From Pseudomonas sp. PDM04 (GTDB lineage: Bacteria; Pseudomonadota; Gammaproteobacteria; Pseudomonadales; Pseudomonadaceae): a DNA stretch of 64,000 nt. A program made the translations under genes and the position numbers. The stretch spans positions 703,256-767,255 of the forward strand of contig NZ_JACVAI010000004.1 of NCBI RefSeq assembly GCF_014851765.1, read 5' to 3'. Positions 17,996 through 26,955 of this stretch are shown in pieces (the first letter of the stretch is position 1; the number at the start of each line of letters is the position of its first letter). The notes under the pieces are model-generated. The model was given only the letters and a program-made list of their open reading frames with translations, searched no databases and was not told the origin of the DNA.

Positions 17996-18712
17996 ATGAA
18001 GCCGTTCGCCTCCCGTTATCTGCTCCTTGTCGCGTTTTCGCTGCTACTGGGTGCCTGCCAAAGCACGCCGCCGGCGGCCACAGAGGCCACTGATGCGCGG
18101 GCTGCGGCCATCGCACAGCTTGAGCAAAGCCTTGCCAGCAGCGAACTGGCCACCGCCGAAGGCCAGTTGGCAGCTTTGCAGGCCGAATCACCCAACGATC
18201 AATCCCTTGAGCAGTACCAGCGGCAATTGGCCGAAGCCTACTTGCGTCGTAGCCAGATCGTGCTGCAGAAGGGCGATGTGAACGCCGCCGCCACCGCCCT
18301 GAGCCGCGCACGGGTGCTGATGCCCAAGGCACCGGCGCTGACCGGCGGGGTCAACAACGCCATCGTCAATGCGCGCAAGGCCGAGCTGGATAAAGCCGAA
18401 GCGGCGCTCAAGGCCGCTGAAGCCAAGCCGGCGGCCAAAGTGATCGACCCGACGGCCGAAAGTACCACTGTCGCGCTGAACTTGAGCGATATGGGCAAGC
18501 TGCGCCGGCAACTGGACGCCATCGCCGCCGACACGGTGAATTATCAATGTGATGTGAGCATTCAGGTGCCACGCACCGACGATTATCCTTGGCTGGCAAC
18601 CTTGTTGACCAAGCGGGTGAACAAACTGGATGCGAATTTTGACCTGAACCTGTACAAGCAGATTCTGCGCACCGTGCCGGCGCAGATCGTGCTGAGTCCG
18701 CGTAAGCCTTAA
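17996..18712 (+). CDS. putative lipoprotein, PA5502-like
   Basis: A 238-residue protein with a lipoprotein signal peptide ending LLGAC, followed by an Ala/Glu/Gln-rich helical region with TPR-like spacing (about 30-140) and a short C-terminal domain with one cysteine (YQCDVSI). No catalytic motif is recognised. It starts 37 bases after znuB in the same direction and may be co-transcribed with the zinc operon, but a link to zinc is not shown. A REP pair follows. Confidence 0.75.
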   Translation: MKPFASRYLLLVAFSLLLGACQSTPPAATEATDARAAAIAQLEQSLASSELATAEGQLAALQAESPNDQSLEQYQRQLAEAYLRRSQIVLQKGDVNAAATALSRARVLMPKAPALTGGVNNAIVNARKAELDKAEAALKAAEAKPAAKVIDPTAESTTVALNLSDMGKLRRQLDAIAADTVNYQCDVSIQVPRTDDYPWLATLLTKRVNKLDANFDLNLYKQILRTVPAQIVLSPRKP

Positions 18713-18715
18713 CAG

Positions 18716-18812
18716 CAATCGCGAGCAGGCTCGCTCCCACAGGGATCATTGGTGTTCACACAATGTGTGTTTCAACCAAGACTTGTGGGAGCGAGCCTGC
18801 TCGCGATAGCGG
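18716..18812. repeat. REPIN (inverted REP pair)
   Basis: Near-perfect inverted arms (ATCGCGAGCAGGCTCGC and GCGAGCCTGCTCGCGAT) lie between the convergent lipoprotein gene and katE. Confidence 0.88.
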
Positions 18813-18832
18813 CCTGACCAGCTAGATTTGTC

Positions 18833-20971
18833 TCAAGCCGGAACCGCCTTGGCCTTGGGCTCTCGATCCCACACCCGATGCTGCGCAATGGCTGCGAAGA
18901 ACGGCTGGGTCAACTTGGCATCTTTCCCAACGATCAGCCCCGCATCAGCCTCCAGCTTCAACACATCCAGCAACTGTTTTGCCTCGCCGTGCAGGGCAAT
19001 CGCTTTCAGGTGTTTGTACGCCTCAAGCACGTAGTGCAACGCCACACCATCGCCGCTCAACGCCTTGATCGACTCCGCGCCACCGGGCACGAACACCGCA
19101 TCGAACGCGATCGACGGCATCCCTTCCATGGAAGCGTCCACCGGCAAGGCCTTGCCATTCGCCGTCTTGACCGGCGCAGACGTCGGGCCGAGCAGTTTGG
19201 CGTGCGCGCCTTCGGCTTCCAGTGCCTTCTTCATCGCATCGATCGCTGCGCCATCGACCCCATCGGCCGCCAGGATCGCGACTTTTCGGGTTTTGATATC
19301 GCCCGGCAACAGGTTGGCCTGGCTCAGGGCCGGTGAGCGTTCCAGGGACGTCTTCGGTACCTCCACCGTCCCGGCTTTCGGTGCCGGCAAACCGAGGTTC
19401 TGCGCGACACGTCCGGCCAGCTCCAGGTCGATGTTGGCGAGGATCTCGTTCACTTCCCGCGCCCGGATGAACTCGCGCTCGACCTTGCCCAGCTCAAAGC
19501 TGTAAGCGGCAATGATGTGCTCTTTTTCGTGGGGGCTCATGCTGTTGAAGAACAACCGCGCCTGGGAGAAGTGATCGCCAAACGACTCGCTGCGCTGACG
19601 GATCTTGGCCGCGTCGATGCGCTCAGGGTAGGACTCGAATCCACCGTCCTGGGCGGCAGGCGGGGTTTCTTTCGGCCAGCCGCCGTCGATGGAGTTCGGC
19701 TCGTAGGACGCGCGACCCTTATCGATGGTGGTGCGGTGCAGTGCGTCACGTTGGCCATTGTGGAACGGTGCCACCGGACGGTTGATCGGGATTTCGTGAA
19801 AGTTCGGCCCACCGAGTCGGCTGATTTGCGTATCGGTGTAGGAAAACAGTCGGCCTTGCAGCAACGGGTCATTGGAGAAATCGATACCGGGAACGATGTG
19901 TCCTGGACAGAACGCGACCTGCTCGACTTCGGCGAAGAAGTTGTCCGGGTTGCGGTTGAGCACCATTTTGCCCAGCGGCGTGATCGGAACGGTTTCCTCG
20001 GGAATGAGTTTGGTCGGGTCGAGAATGTCGAAATCGAAGGCGTGTTCGTTTTCTTCCTCGATCACTTGTACGCCCAGTTCCCATTCGGGGTAGTCGCCCA
20101 TTTCGATGGCTTCCCACAGATCGCGCCGATGGTAGTCGGTGTCCTTGCCGGCGAGTTTCTGTGCTTCGTCCCACACCAGCGAGCAGGTGCCAGCCGTCGG
20201 GCGCCAATGGAACTTGACGAACCTGGATTTGCCCTCGGCATTGATCAGCCGGAAGGTGTGCACGCCAAAGCCCTGCATGCTGCGCAGGCTTTTCGGGATC
20301 GCCCGGTCGGACATGGCCCAGATCACCATGTGCGCCGACTCCGGTACCAGCGACACGAAATCCCAGAAGGTGTCATGGGCCGAGCCGCCCGTGGGAATCT
20401 CGTTGTGTGGCTCGGGTTTCACCGCGTGGACGAAGTCGGGGAACTTGATCGCGTCCTGGATGAAGAACACGGGCATGTTGTTGCCCACCAGGTCGAAGTT
20501 GCCTTCGTCGGTGAAGAACTTCACGGCGAAACCACGTACGTCGCGCACGGTGTCGCCCGACCCGCGAGGGCCTTGCACCGTGGAAAATCGTACGAAAACC
20601 GGGGTTTTCTTGCCTGGGTCCTGCAGGAAACCTGCCTTGGTCAACACCGAATGGTTTTCGTAGGACTGGAAGAAGCCATGGGCGCCGGTTCCGCGAGCGT
20701 GGACAATGCGCTCCGGGATGCGCTCATGGTCAAAGTGCGTGATTTTCTCACGCATGATGAAGTCTTCCAGCAACGACGGCCCGCGGGCGCCGACCTTCAG
20801 CGTGTTCTGGTTGTCCGACACCTTGACGCCCTGGTTGGTGCGCAGGGCCTGATCGGTGGCGTCGGAACGGAATGTTTCCAGGCTGTCGAGCTTGGTATTG
20901 GTGTTGCCTCGGTCCAGGGTGTCGGTCCCGGCCAATGCGCTCTTCGTGGCGCCAGGCTTCTTGATACTCAT
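18833..20971 (-). CDS. katE: catalase HPII, large-subunit monofunctional catalase
   Basis: A 712-residue clade 2 catalase. The catalytic His is in RIVHARGTGAHG, the distal Asn in LVGNNMPVFF, and the proximal heme Tyr in RLFSYTDTQ. After about residue 570 there is a flavodoxin/DJ-1-like domain (KVAILAADGVDG, FVPGGAESI), which defines the large-subunit class. It degrades hydrogen peroxide, mainly in stationary phase in relatives. The open frame runs to 21016, but ATG 20971 has GAGGAG about 10 bases upstream. A 246-base gap separates it from divergent metN. Confidence 0.95.
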   Translation of the reverse strand: MSIKKPGATKSALAGTDTLDRGNTNTKLDSLETFRSDATDQALRTNQGVKVSDNQNTLKVGARGPSLLEDFIMREKITHFDHERIPERIVHARGTGAHGFFQSYENHSVLTKAGFLQDPGKKTPVFVRFSTVQGPRGSGDTVRDVRGFAVKFFTDEGNFDLVGNNMPVFFIQDAIKFPDFVHAVKPEPHNEIPTGGSAHDTFWDFVSLVPESAHMVIWAMSDRAIPKSLRSMQGFGVHTFRLINAEGKSRFVKFHWRPTAGTCSLVWDEAQKLAGKDTDYHRRDLWEAIEMGDYPEWELGVQVIEEENEHAFDFDILDPTKLIPEETVPITPLGKMVLNRNPDNFFAEVEQVAFCPGHIVPGIDFSNDPLLQGRLFSYTDTQISRLGGPNFHEIPINRPVAPFHNGQRDALHRTTIDKGRASYEPNSIDGGWPKETPPAAQDGGFESYPERIDAAKIRQRSESFGDHFSQARLFFNSMSPHEKEHIIAAYSFELGKVEREFIRAREVNEILANIDLELAGRVAQNLGLPAPKAGTVEVPKTSLERSPALSQANLLPGDIKTRKVAILAADGVDGAAIDAMKKALEAEGAHAKLLGPTSAPVKTANGKALPVDASMEGMPSIAFDAVFVPGGAESIKALSGDGVALHYVLEAYKHLKAIALHGEAKQLLDVLKLEADAGLIVGKDAKLTQPFFAAIAQHRVWDREPKAKAVPA

Positions 20972-21217
20972 CAGTCGTAAACTCCTCGTCGGACGTGGGA
21001 AAATGCGTCCAGGCACGGCACCTGGCGATCGTCGAGTTGCCTAATGAGTGACTGACGGGGGCTTCCAACCGTTCCTTTTTTATGACTTTCGGTCGCGTTA
21101 TTGCCAAATCGAAGGTTGATTGCCGAATAAATGCTAATAACCTCTATACGGACAGGCTAAAATGCGCGCCCGGCTAACCGCTGATCTTTTTCCAACGCGC
21201 CCCACAAGGTTCGCTAC

Positions 21218-22225
21218 GTGATCGAGTTTCAAAACGTCCATAAAACCTACCGCGTCGCCGGTAAGGATATCCCCGCCCTGCACCCGACCAGTCTGACGAT
21301 TGAGAACGGTCAGGTCTTCGGCCTGATCGGTCATTCCGGTGCGGGAAAAAGTACCCTGCTGCGTCTGATCAATCGCCTGGAGAACACCACTGGCGGCAAG
21401 ATCATTGTCGACGGCGAAGAAGTGACGGCGCTCGACGCCAATGGCTTGCGCCGCTTTCGCCAACAGGTCGGGATGATTTTCCAGCACTTCAACCTGCTGG
21501 CTTCCAAGACCGTGGCCGACAATGTCGCGCTGCCGCTGACCCTGGCCGGCGAGCTGTCGCGTGGCGAGATCGACCAGCGTGTCGCCGAACTGCTGGCGCG
21601 GGTGGGGTTGTCCGACCATGCGAAAAAGTACCCGGCGCAGTTGTCCGGTGGCCAGAAGCAGCGCGTCGGCATTGCCCGCGCTCTGGCGACCAAGCCGAAA
21701 ATTCTGCTGTGCGATGAGGCGACCAGCGCCCTGGACCCGCAAACCACGGCGTCGGTCCTGCAGTTGCTGGCCGAGATCAACCGTGAGCTGAAGCTGACCA
21801 TCGTCCTGATTACCCACGAGATGGATGTGATCCGTCGGGTCTGCGACCAGGTGGCGGTGATGGATGCGGGTGTGATCGTCGAGCAAGGCTCCGTGGCCGA
21901 GGTGTTCCTGCACCCCAAGCACCCGACCACCAAGCGCTTCGTCCAGGAAAGCGAACAGATCGACGAAAGCGAGCAACGCGATGATTTCGCCCATGTGCCG
22001 GGCCGCATCGTGCGCCTGACCTTCCAGGGCGACGCCACCTATGCGCCGTTGCTGGGCACCGTCGCCCGCGAAACAGGCGTGGACTACAGCATCCTGGCCG
22101 GTCGTATCGACCGCATCAAAGACATCCCCTACGGGCAACTGACCCTGGCGGTCACCGGTGGCGACATGGAGGCGGCGTTTGCCCGTTTCACCGCCGCTGA
22201 CGTCCACATGGAGGTGCTGCGCTGA
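21218..22225 (+). CDS. metN: MetN, methionine ABC transporter ATPase
   Basis: A 335-residue ABC ATPase with Walker A GHSGAGKST, signature LSGGQKQR, Walker B LLCDEATSALD and a C-terminal NIL regulatory domain (from about residue 265) that binds methionine and gives transinhibition. First gene of metNIQ; its TGA overlaps the metI ATG. The upstream gap (20972-21217) must contain divergent promoters for katE and met; no riboswitch fold was recognised. Confidence 0.95.
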   Translation: MIEFQNVHKTYRVAGKDIPALHPTSLTIENGQVFGLIGHSGAGKSTLLRLINRLENTTGGKIIVDGEEVTALDANGLRRFRQQVGMIFQHFNLLASKTVADNVALPLTLAGELSRGEIDQRVAELLARVGLSDHAKKYPAQLSGGQKQRVGIARALATKPKILLCDEATSALDPQTTASVLQLLAEINRELKLTIVLITHEMDVIRRVCDQVAVMDAGVIVEQGSVAEVFLHPKHPTTKRFVQESEQIDESEQRDDFAHVPGRIVRLTFQGDATYAPLLGTVARETGVDYSILAGRIDRIKDIPYGQLTLAVTGGDMEAAFARFTAADVHMEVLR

Positions 22226-22899
22226 TGGAAGCCCTGACAAGTTTCTTCGTTAATATCGACTGGTTCGAAATCTGGCTGGCCACCGGCGATACCCTGCTGA
22301 TGCTCGGCGGTTCGCTGCTGTTCACCGTGCTCCTTGGGCTGCCGTTGGGCGTGTTGCTGTTCCTCTGCAGCCCGCGCCAATTGCTCGAGGCCAAGGGCAT
22401 CTACGCGATGCTGTCGTTGATGGTGAACATCCTGCGTTCGCTGCCTTTCATTATTCTGCTGATCGTGATGATTCCGTTCACCGTGCTGATCACCGGCACC
22501 TCGCTGGGCGTCGCCGGTGCGATTCCGCCATTGGTGGTGGGGGCCACGCCGTTCTTTGCGCGGCTGGTGGAAACCGCCCTGCGCGAAGTGGATCGCGGCA
22601 TCATCGAAGCGACCCAGTCCATGGGCGCCACCACTCGCCAGATCATCACCAATGCCTTGCTGCCAGAAGCCCGTCCGGGCATCTTTGCGGCGATTACGGT
22701 GACAGCGATTACACTGGTGTCCTACACGGCCATGGCCGGTGTGGTGGGCGCAGGGGGGCTCGGCGACCTGGCGATCCGTTTCGGTTACCAGCGTTTCCAG
22801 ACCGACGTGATGGTGGTCACCGTGGTGTTGCTGCTGGTACTGGTTCAAGTGTTGCAAACGGTTGGCGACAAGCTGGTCGTGCATTTTTCCCGCAAGTAA
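22225..22899 (+). CDS. metI: MetI, methionine ABC transporter permease
   Basis: A 224-residue permease with about five membrane helices and the EAA coupling loop (near EATQSMGATTRQIITNAL). Start overlaps the metN stop by one base. With MetN and MetQ it imports D/L-methionine. Confidence 0.95.
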   Translation: MEALTSFFVNIDWFEIWLATGDTLLMLGGSLLFTVLLGLPLGVLLFLCSPRQLLEAKGIYAMLSLMVNILRSLPFIILLIVMIPFTVLITGTSLGVAGAIPPLVVGATPFFARLVETALREVDRGIIEATQSMGATTRQIITNALLPEARPGIFAAITVTAITLVSYTAMAGVVGAGGLGDLAIRFGYQRFQTDVMVVTVVLLLVLVQVLQTVGDKLVVHFSRK

Positions 22900-22925
22900 G
22901 CGGGTACTGACAAGGAATTAGCTGA

Positions 22926-23696
22926 ATGAAAAAACTACTCGTCGCGTTCGCTGCCGTTGCAGCCTTTTCCGCCCACGCCGACACCCTGACCGTGGCGGCC
23001 ACTCCGGTGCCGCACGCAGAAATCCTCGAATTCGTGAAGCCAGTGCTGGCCAAGGAAGGCGTGGACCTGAAGGTCAAGGTCTTCACCGACTACATTCAGC
23101 CGAACGTGCAAGTGGCCGAGAAGCGCCTGGACGCCAACTTCTTCCAGCACCAGCCGTACCTCGATGAGTTCAACAAGGCCAAGGGCACGGACCTGGTGTC
23201 GGTTGCCGGCGTGCACCTGGAGCCCCTGGGCGCCTACTCCAGCAAGTACAAGAAGCTGGAGGAGCTGCCGGGCGGCGCCAACGTGGTGATTCCGAACGAC
23301 GCCACCAACGGCGGCCGTGCACTGTTGCTGCTGGCCAAGGCGGGCCTGATCAAGCTGAAGGATTCGAACAACATCCTCTCGACGGTCAAGGACATCACCG
23401 AGAACACCCGGGACCTGAAATTCCGCGAACTGGAAGCCGCGACCATCCCTCGCGTGCTGACCCAGGTCGACCTCGCGCTGATCAACACCAACTACGCGCT
23501 GGAAGCCAAGCTCGATCCTTCCAAAGACGCGCTGGTCATCGAAGGCAGCGACTCGCCTTACGTGAACATCCTGGTGGCCCGTCCGGACGACAAGGACAGC
23601 GAAGACATGAAGAAACTGGTTGCCGCGCTGCACAGCCCGGAAGTGAAGGCCTTCATCATCGAGAAGTACAAAGGCGCGGTAGTGCCGGCGTTCTGA
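22926..23696 (+). CDS. metQ: MetQ, methionine-binding protein without lipobox
   Basis: A 256-residue NlpA-family substrate-binding protein 26 bases after metI. The signal peptide (first 19 residues, cleavage near SAHADTL) has no cysteine, so the protein should be soluble in the periplasm, unlike the lipid-anchored MetQ of E. coli. The remaining sequence matches the family along its length. A strong bidirectional terminator follows. Confidence 0.94.
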   Translation: MKKLLVAFAAVAAFSAHADTLTVAATPVPHAEILEFVKPVLAKEGVDLKVKVFTDYIQPNVQVAEKRLDANFFQHQPYLDEFNKAKGTDLVSVAGVHLEPLGAYSSKYKKLEELPGGANVVIPNDATNGGRALLLLAKAGLIKLKDSNNILSTVKDITENTRDLKFRELEAATIPRVLTQVDLALINTNYALEAKLDPSKDALVIEGSDSPYVNILVARPDDKDSEDMKKLVAALHSPEVKAFIIEKYKGAVVPAF

Positions 23697-23710
23697 TTGC
23701 GAATGCAATG

Positions 23711-23741
23711 AAAAAGGGAGGCCAATGGGCCTCCCTTTTTT
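23711..23741. terminator. bidirectional terminator between metQ and sco
   Basis: AAAAAGGGAGGCC and GGCCTCCCTTTTT form a perfect 13-bp stem with a 4-base loop and T/A runs on both sides. It ends metNIQ on the plus strand and the cox assembly operon on the minus strand. Confidence 0.92.
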
Positions 23742-23751
23742 GTGCCTGAAA

Positions 23752-24387
23752 CTATTTCCGCTTGAGCATGACCGGCAACTGCGCCACCAGCTTCACGTTG
23801 TTCAACGGTGCGCGGATGAACCCGCGTTGCTTGCCATCCGGTCCGATCACCGCCAGATTGCCGCTGTGATCCACCGTGTAGTTGGGCTTGCTGGTGTCGG
23901 CCGGAATGAACGGGATGCTCACGGCATTGGCCAGTTTCTGAATGTCGTCCACCGAGGCCGGGGTCAGGCCCCGGAACTGTGGGTCGAAGTAGCCCAGGTA
24001 CTGCTTGAGTTGCTTGGGCGTGTCGCGGTTCGGATCGACGCTCACCAGGATGATCTGCAGGTTATCCACAGCCTCCTTCGGCAGCTCGCTCTTGATCTGG
24101 CGCAGTTGGGCGAGGGTGGTCGGACAGATGTCCGGGCAGAAGGTGTAACCCAGGAACAGCAGCGACCACTTGCCTTCGAGCTCGTTGACCGCCACCGGTT
24201 GACCGTCCTGGTCGGTCATCGTCACGTTTGGCAGCGTACGGCTCTGCGGCAACAGAATGATCCCGGCGTCGATCAATGCAGTGGGATCACCCTGGCCCTT
24301 GCCGGACAGCACTTTGTTGATGGTCAGGCCCAGAACCAGCGCGATCAGGGCGACGAGGATGAAGACGGTTTTCTGAGTTCGAGTCAT
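23752..24387 (-). CDS. senC: SCO1/SenC-family copper chaperone
   Basis: A 211-residue protein with an N-terminal membrane anchor (about 8-28) and a thioredoxin-like domain carrying CPDIC (Cys84, Cys88) and His174 (VDHSG), the three copper ligands of Sco proteins. It should deliver copper to the CuA site of CoxB. A longer frame upstream in this register runs out of frame across cyoE; ATG 24387, overlapping the cyoE stop by 4 bases, is the real start. Last gene of the oxidase operon. Confidence 0.95.
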   Translation of the reverse strand: MTRTQKTVFILVALIALVLGLTINKVLSGKGQGDPTALIDAGIILLPQSRTLPNVTMTDQDGQPVAVNELEGKWSLLFLGYTFCPDICPTTLAQLRQIKSELPKEAVDNLQIILVSVDPNRDTPKQLKQYLGYFDPQFRGLTPASVDDIQKLANAVSIPFIPADTSKPNYTVDHSGNLAVIGPDGKQRGFIRAPLNNVKLVAQLPVMLKRK

Positions 24388-25283
24388 AGGTTCAACAATA
24401 AGTAGTGGTCCACGAGCAACGCGATGAACAGCAGGAACAAGTAGTAGATAGAGTACTTGAAGGTATTGATCGCCGCGTGCGGTCGAGTGCCACGGTACAG
24501 CACGACGGCCCATTGCAGAAACCTCGCGCCCAGGCCCAGCGCACAAATCAGGTAGAGCAGGCCGCTCATGTGGATCACGTAGGGCATCAGGCTGACCGCC
24601 AGCAACGCGAAGGTGTAGAGCAGGATATGAATCTTGGTGTAGTGCTCGCCGTGGGTGACCGGCAACATCGGGATGTCGGCCTTGGCGTATTCTTCCTTGC
24701 GGTGAATGGCCAGCGCCCAGAAGTGCGGCGGGGTCCAGGCGAAGATGATCAGCACCAGCAGCAGCGGTTCGGCACTGATGTGACCAGTGGCGGCGGTCCA
24801 GCCCAGCAGCGGCGGGGCGGCACCGGCCAGGCCGCCGATGACGATGTTCTGCGGTGTCGCGCGCTTGAGAAAGCCGGTGTAGATCACGGCGTAGCCGAGC
24901 AGGGAGGCGAGGGTCAGCCAGGCGGTGAGCGGGTTGGTAAAGGCCAGTAGCAGCGCCTGGCCCAGCAGCGCCAACACCAGTGCGAAGGTCAGCGCCGCGG
25001 TCGGTGAAACCCGGCCTTCGGCCAGGGGGCGTTTGTGGGTGCGGGCCATCACCGCGTCGATCCGCCGGTCCACCACATGGTTGACCGCCGCCGCCCCGCC
25101 GGCGCACAGGGCGATCCCCAGATTGCCGAACACCAGCACCGTCCATGGCACCCCGGCGCGGGTCGCGAGAAACATGCCGACCAGCGATGTGATGAGCATC
25201 AGCACCACCACTTTCGGCTTGGTCAGCTCCAGATAATCACGCCAGATCGCCTGGCTGTGCCGTGTACCGGTCAGAGTCGCCAT
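24384..25283 (-). CDS. cyoE: protoheme IX farnesyltransferase (heme O synthase)
   Basis: A 299-residue polytopic UbiA-family prenyltransferase with the two Asp-rich motifs (NHVVDRRIDAVMART and YTGFLKR with its loop). It adds a farnesyl group to heme b to give heme O. It is between ctaA and sco with short overlaps (13 and 4 bases), and a GGAG site precedes its ATG. Confidence 0.95.
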   Translation of the reverse strand: MATLTGTRHSQAIWRDYLELTKPKVVVLMLITSLVGMFLATRAGVPWTVLVFGNLGIALCAGGAAAVNHVVDRRIDAVMARTHKRPLAEGRVSPTAALTFALVLALLGQALLLAFTNPLTAWLTLASLLGYAVIYTGFLKRATPQNIVIGGLAGAAPPLLGWTAATGHISAEPLLLVLIIFAWTPPHFWALAIHRKEEYAKADIPMLPVTHGEHYTKIHILLYTFALLAVSLMPYVIHMSGLLYLICALGLGARFLQWAVVLYRGTRPHAAINTFKYSIYYLFLLFIALLVDHYLLLNL

Positions 25284-26350
25284 GGCATCTCTCCTTTTAT
25301 TGTGATGGGCCCGACCGACTGTTTGCGCGGGCTGAACCGCCAGCGCCCGAGCGACGGCTGCTTGACCCGAACCAGGCTGGTTCGTGCGTGATAGTTGACC
25401 AGCACCAGGGTCAGCAACAACGCTGCGCCGCCGGCGTTGTGGGCGACGGCCACCGGCAACGGCAGGTGAAACAGCACGTTACTGATGCCGAGGGTGATTT
25501 GTGCGCCCAGCGCGATCAGCACCAGAGCGGCCAGTCGCGTCATGCCGACGGCTTTCAATTGCCACGCCAGGCCCAGCAATACCAGGGTGACCAGCAAGGC
25601 GCCGATGCGGTGAGTCAGGTGAATCGCGGTGCGGGCCTCGCTGTCCAGTTGCCCGCCGAGGTAATTGGGGCCGATGTGCTGGGTCAGGTGAAAGCCATTG
25701 GCGAAGTCCGCCGGCGGCAACCATTGACCGTGGCAGGTCGGGAAGTCGATGCACGCCACGGCGGCATAGTTGGAACTGACCCAACCTCCGAGGGCGATTT
25801 GCAGGATCACCAGCAATAACCCGGCGGTCGCCCAATACTGCAGGCGCCGGGGCACGGTCAGCGCCGGCAGCACACCGGACAGGCGCAAGGTCAGCAGGAA
25901 CAACAGGCTCAATGTCGCGAATCCTCCGAGCAAATGCCCGGTGACCACTTGCGGCCACAGCTTGAGTGTCACCGTCCACATGCCGAAGGCCGCCTGGGCG
26001 ATGACCACCGCCAGCAGAAACAGCGGCAGCTTCACCGGTTGTCCCGGGTGACGTCGATGCACCCAGGCTCGCCCGGCCAGTACCGAGATCAGCAAGCCCA
26101 GCGTGCCGGCGAAGTAGCGGTGGACCATCTCGTTCCAGCCCTTGTGCGCTTCGACGGGCGAATCGGGAAAACGCAGCTCGGCATGGGCCAGCTGAGCCTC
26201 GCTTTTCGGCACGCTGATGAAGCCGTAGCAGCCGGGCCAGTCCGGGCAGCCGAGACCGGCGTGCGTCAGGCGGGTGTAGGCGCCGAGCAGCACGACGATC
26301 AACGCCAGCAGGGTGGCAAACAGCGCGAGGCGAAATCCAGGTTTGGCCAT
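25271..26350 (-). CDS. ctaA: heme A synthase CtaA/Cox15
   Basis: A 359-residue protein with about eight membrane helices in two related halves and the heme-ligand histidines in TRLTHAGLG, EMVHRYFAG, HLTHRIGA and VAHNAGG. It oxidises the C8 methyl of heme O to give heme A for the aa3 oxidase. A conserved Cys pair (CPDWPGC) in the first periplasmic loop is present, as in the Bacillus-type enzymes. Overlaps cyoE by 13 bases. Confidence 0.94.
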   Translation of the reverse strand: MAKPGFRLALFATLLALIVVLLGAYTRLTHAGLGCPDWPGCYGFISVPKSEAQLAHAELRFPDSPVEAHKGWNEMVHRYFAGTLGLLISVLAGRAWVHRRHPGQPVKLPLFLLAVVIAQAAFGMWTVTLKLWPQVVTGHLLGGFATLSLLFLLTLRLSGVLPALTVPRRLQYWATAGLLLVILQIALGGWVSSNYAAVACIDFPTCHGQWLPPADFANGFHLTQHIGPNYLGGQLDSEARTAIHLTHRIGALLVTLVLLGLAWQLKAVGMTRLAALVLIALGAQITLGISNVLFHLPLPVAVAHNAGGAALLLTLVLVNYHARTSLVRVKQPSLGRWRFSPRKQSVGPITIKGEMPWRL

Positions 26351-26361
26351 GACGATGCCCT

Positions 26362-26955
26362 TTATCCGATGTTCGACAGTTTCAGCAGGTGCCGCAGGTC
26401 ATTGAGCAGGTCCTTGCCCTTCACCGCCGGGTCGTAGCGCAGCACCAGATTGCCGTGGGGGTCGATGATCCACAGCTGCGGCAGCGTCGACTCGCCGGTC
26501 GTCTTGCTGAACAGGGTCAGGTCCATGGAGTAGCGTTGCAGTTGCGGGTACTCGCGGGTCAGCTTGGCGTCGTAGTCGCTGGCCAACGGTTGCGCGGTGG
26601 CCAATGCATGGCTGGCGCGCGAGGCATCGCGGCCCAGACCGATCTGCACCTGCCGAGCCAGGTACACCAGTTGCTGGCAGTCCACGGAGCACGCCTTCGG
26701 TGCCGTCACCAGGATCTGCCAGCGGTCCTCCTGCGCCTGTACGCCGAGGTCGGCACGCGTCTGGCCGTTGCCAATCAATTCGCCGTGGTAGCTGCGGCCC
26801 TCGGGCACCCAGAACTGCAATTTGTACATGCCGGTGGCAAGGATCATCGGGCCGATCACCCCAAGCAGGATCAGCAGCAACTGCACGCGCCCCTTGCGCC
26901 GGTTTACCGGGGCTTTCGCCTCAGACATGCTGGGTGGATTCATGGCCGCTCCCAT
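26362..26955 (-). CDS. membrane-anchored Sco-like thioredoxin-fold protein (PA0111-like)
   Basis: A 197-residue protein between surf1 and ctaA. It has a basic N-terminus, one membrane helix (about 24-44) and an outward domain. CSVDC (Cys89, Cys93) sits after a predicted strand (WQILVTAPKA), and LWIIDPHGNL near 161-170 resembles the LIDPdG strand of Sco proteins, so a thioredoxin/Sco-like fold is inferred. The canonical Sco His is not evident. ATG 26955 has AGGAG 9 bases upstream, but starts at 26943 or 26928 are possible; it overlaps surf1 by 35 bases. Likely role: copper or thiol chemistry in oxidase assembly. Confidence 0.7.
   Translation of the reverse strand: MGAAMNPPSMSEAKAPVNRRKGRVQLLLILLGVIGPMILATGMYKLQFWVPEGRSYHGELIGNGQTRADLGVQAQEDRWQILVTAPKACSVDCQQLVYLARQVQIGLGRDASRASHALATAQPLASDYDAKLTREYPQLQRYSMDLTLFSKTTGESTLPQLWIIDPHGNLVLRYDPAVKGKDLLNDLRHLLKLSNIG

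Noticed and set aside
19517..20980. Plus-strand open frame of 487 codons
   Set aside because: Antisense to katE and without a recognisable family or ribosome site.
24388..25146. N-terminal extension of the Sco protein to 464 codons
   Set aside because: It reads cyoE in the wrong frame and gives an Arg/Pro/Gly-rich sequence; the Sco start at 24387 is clear.
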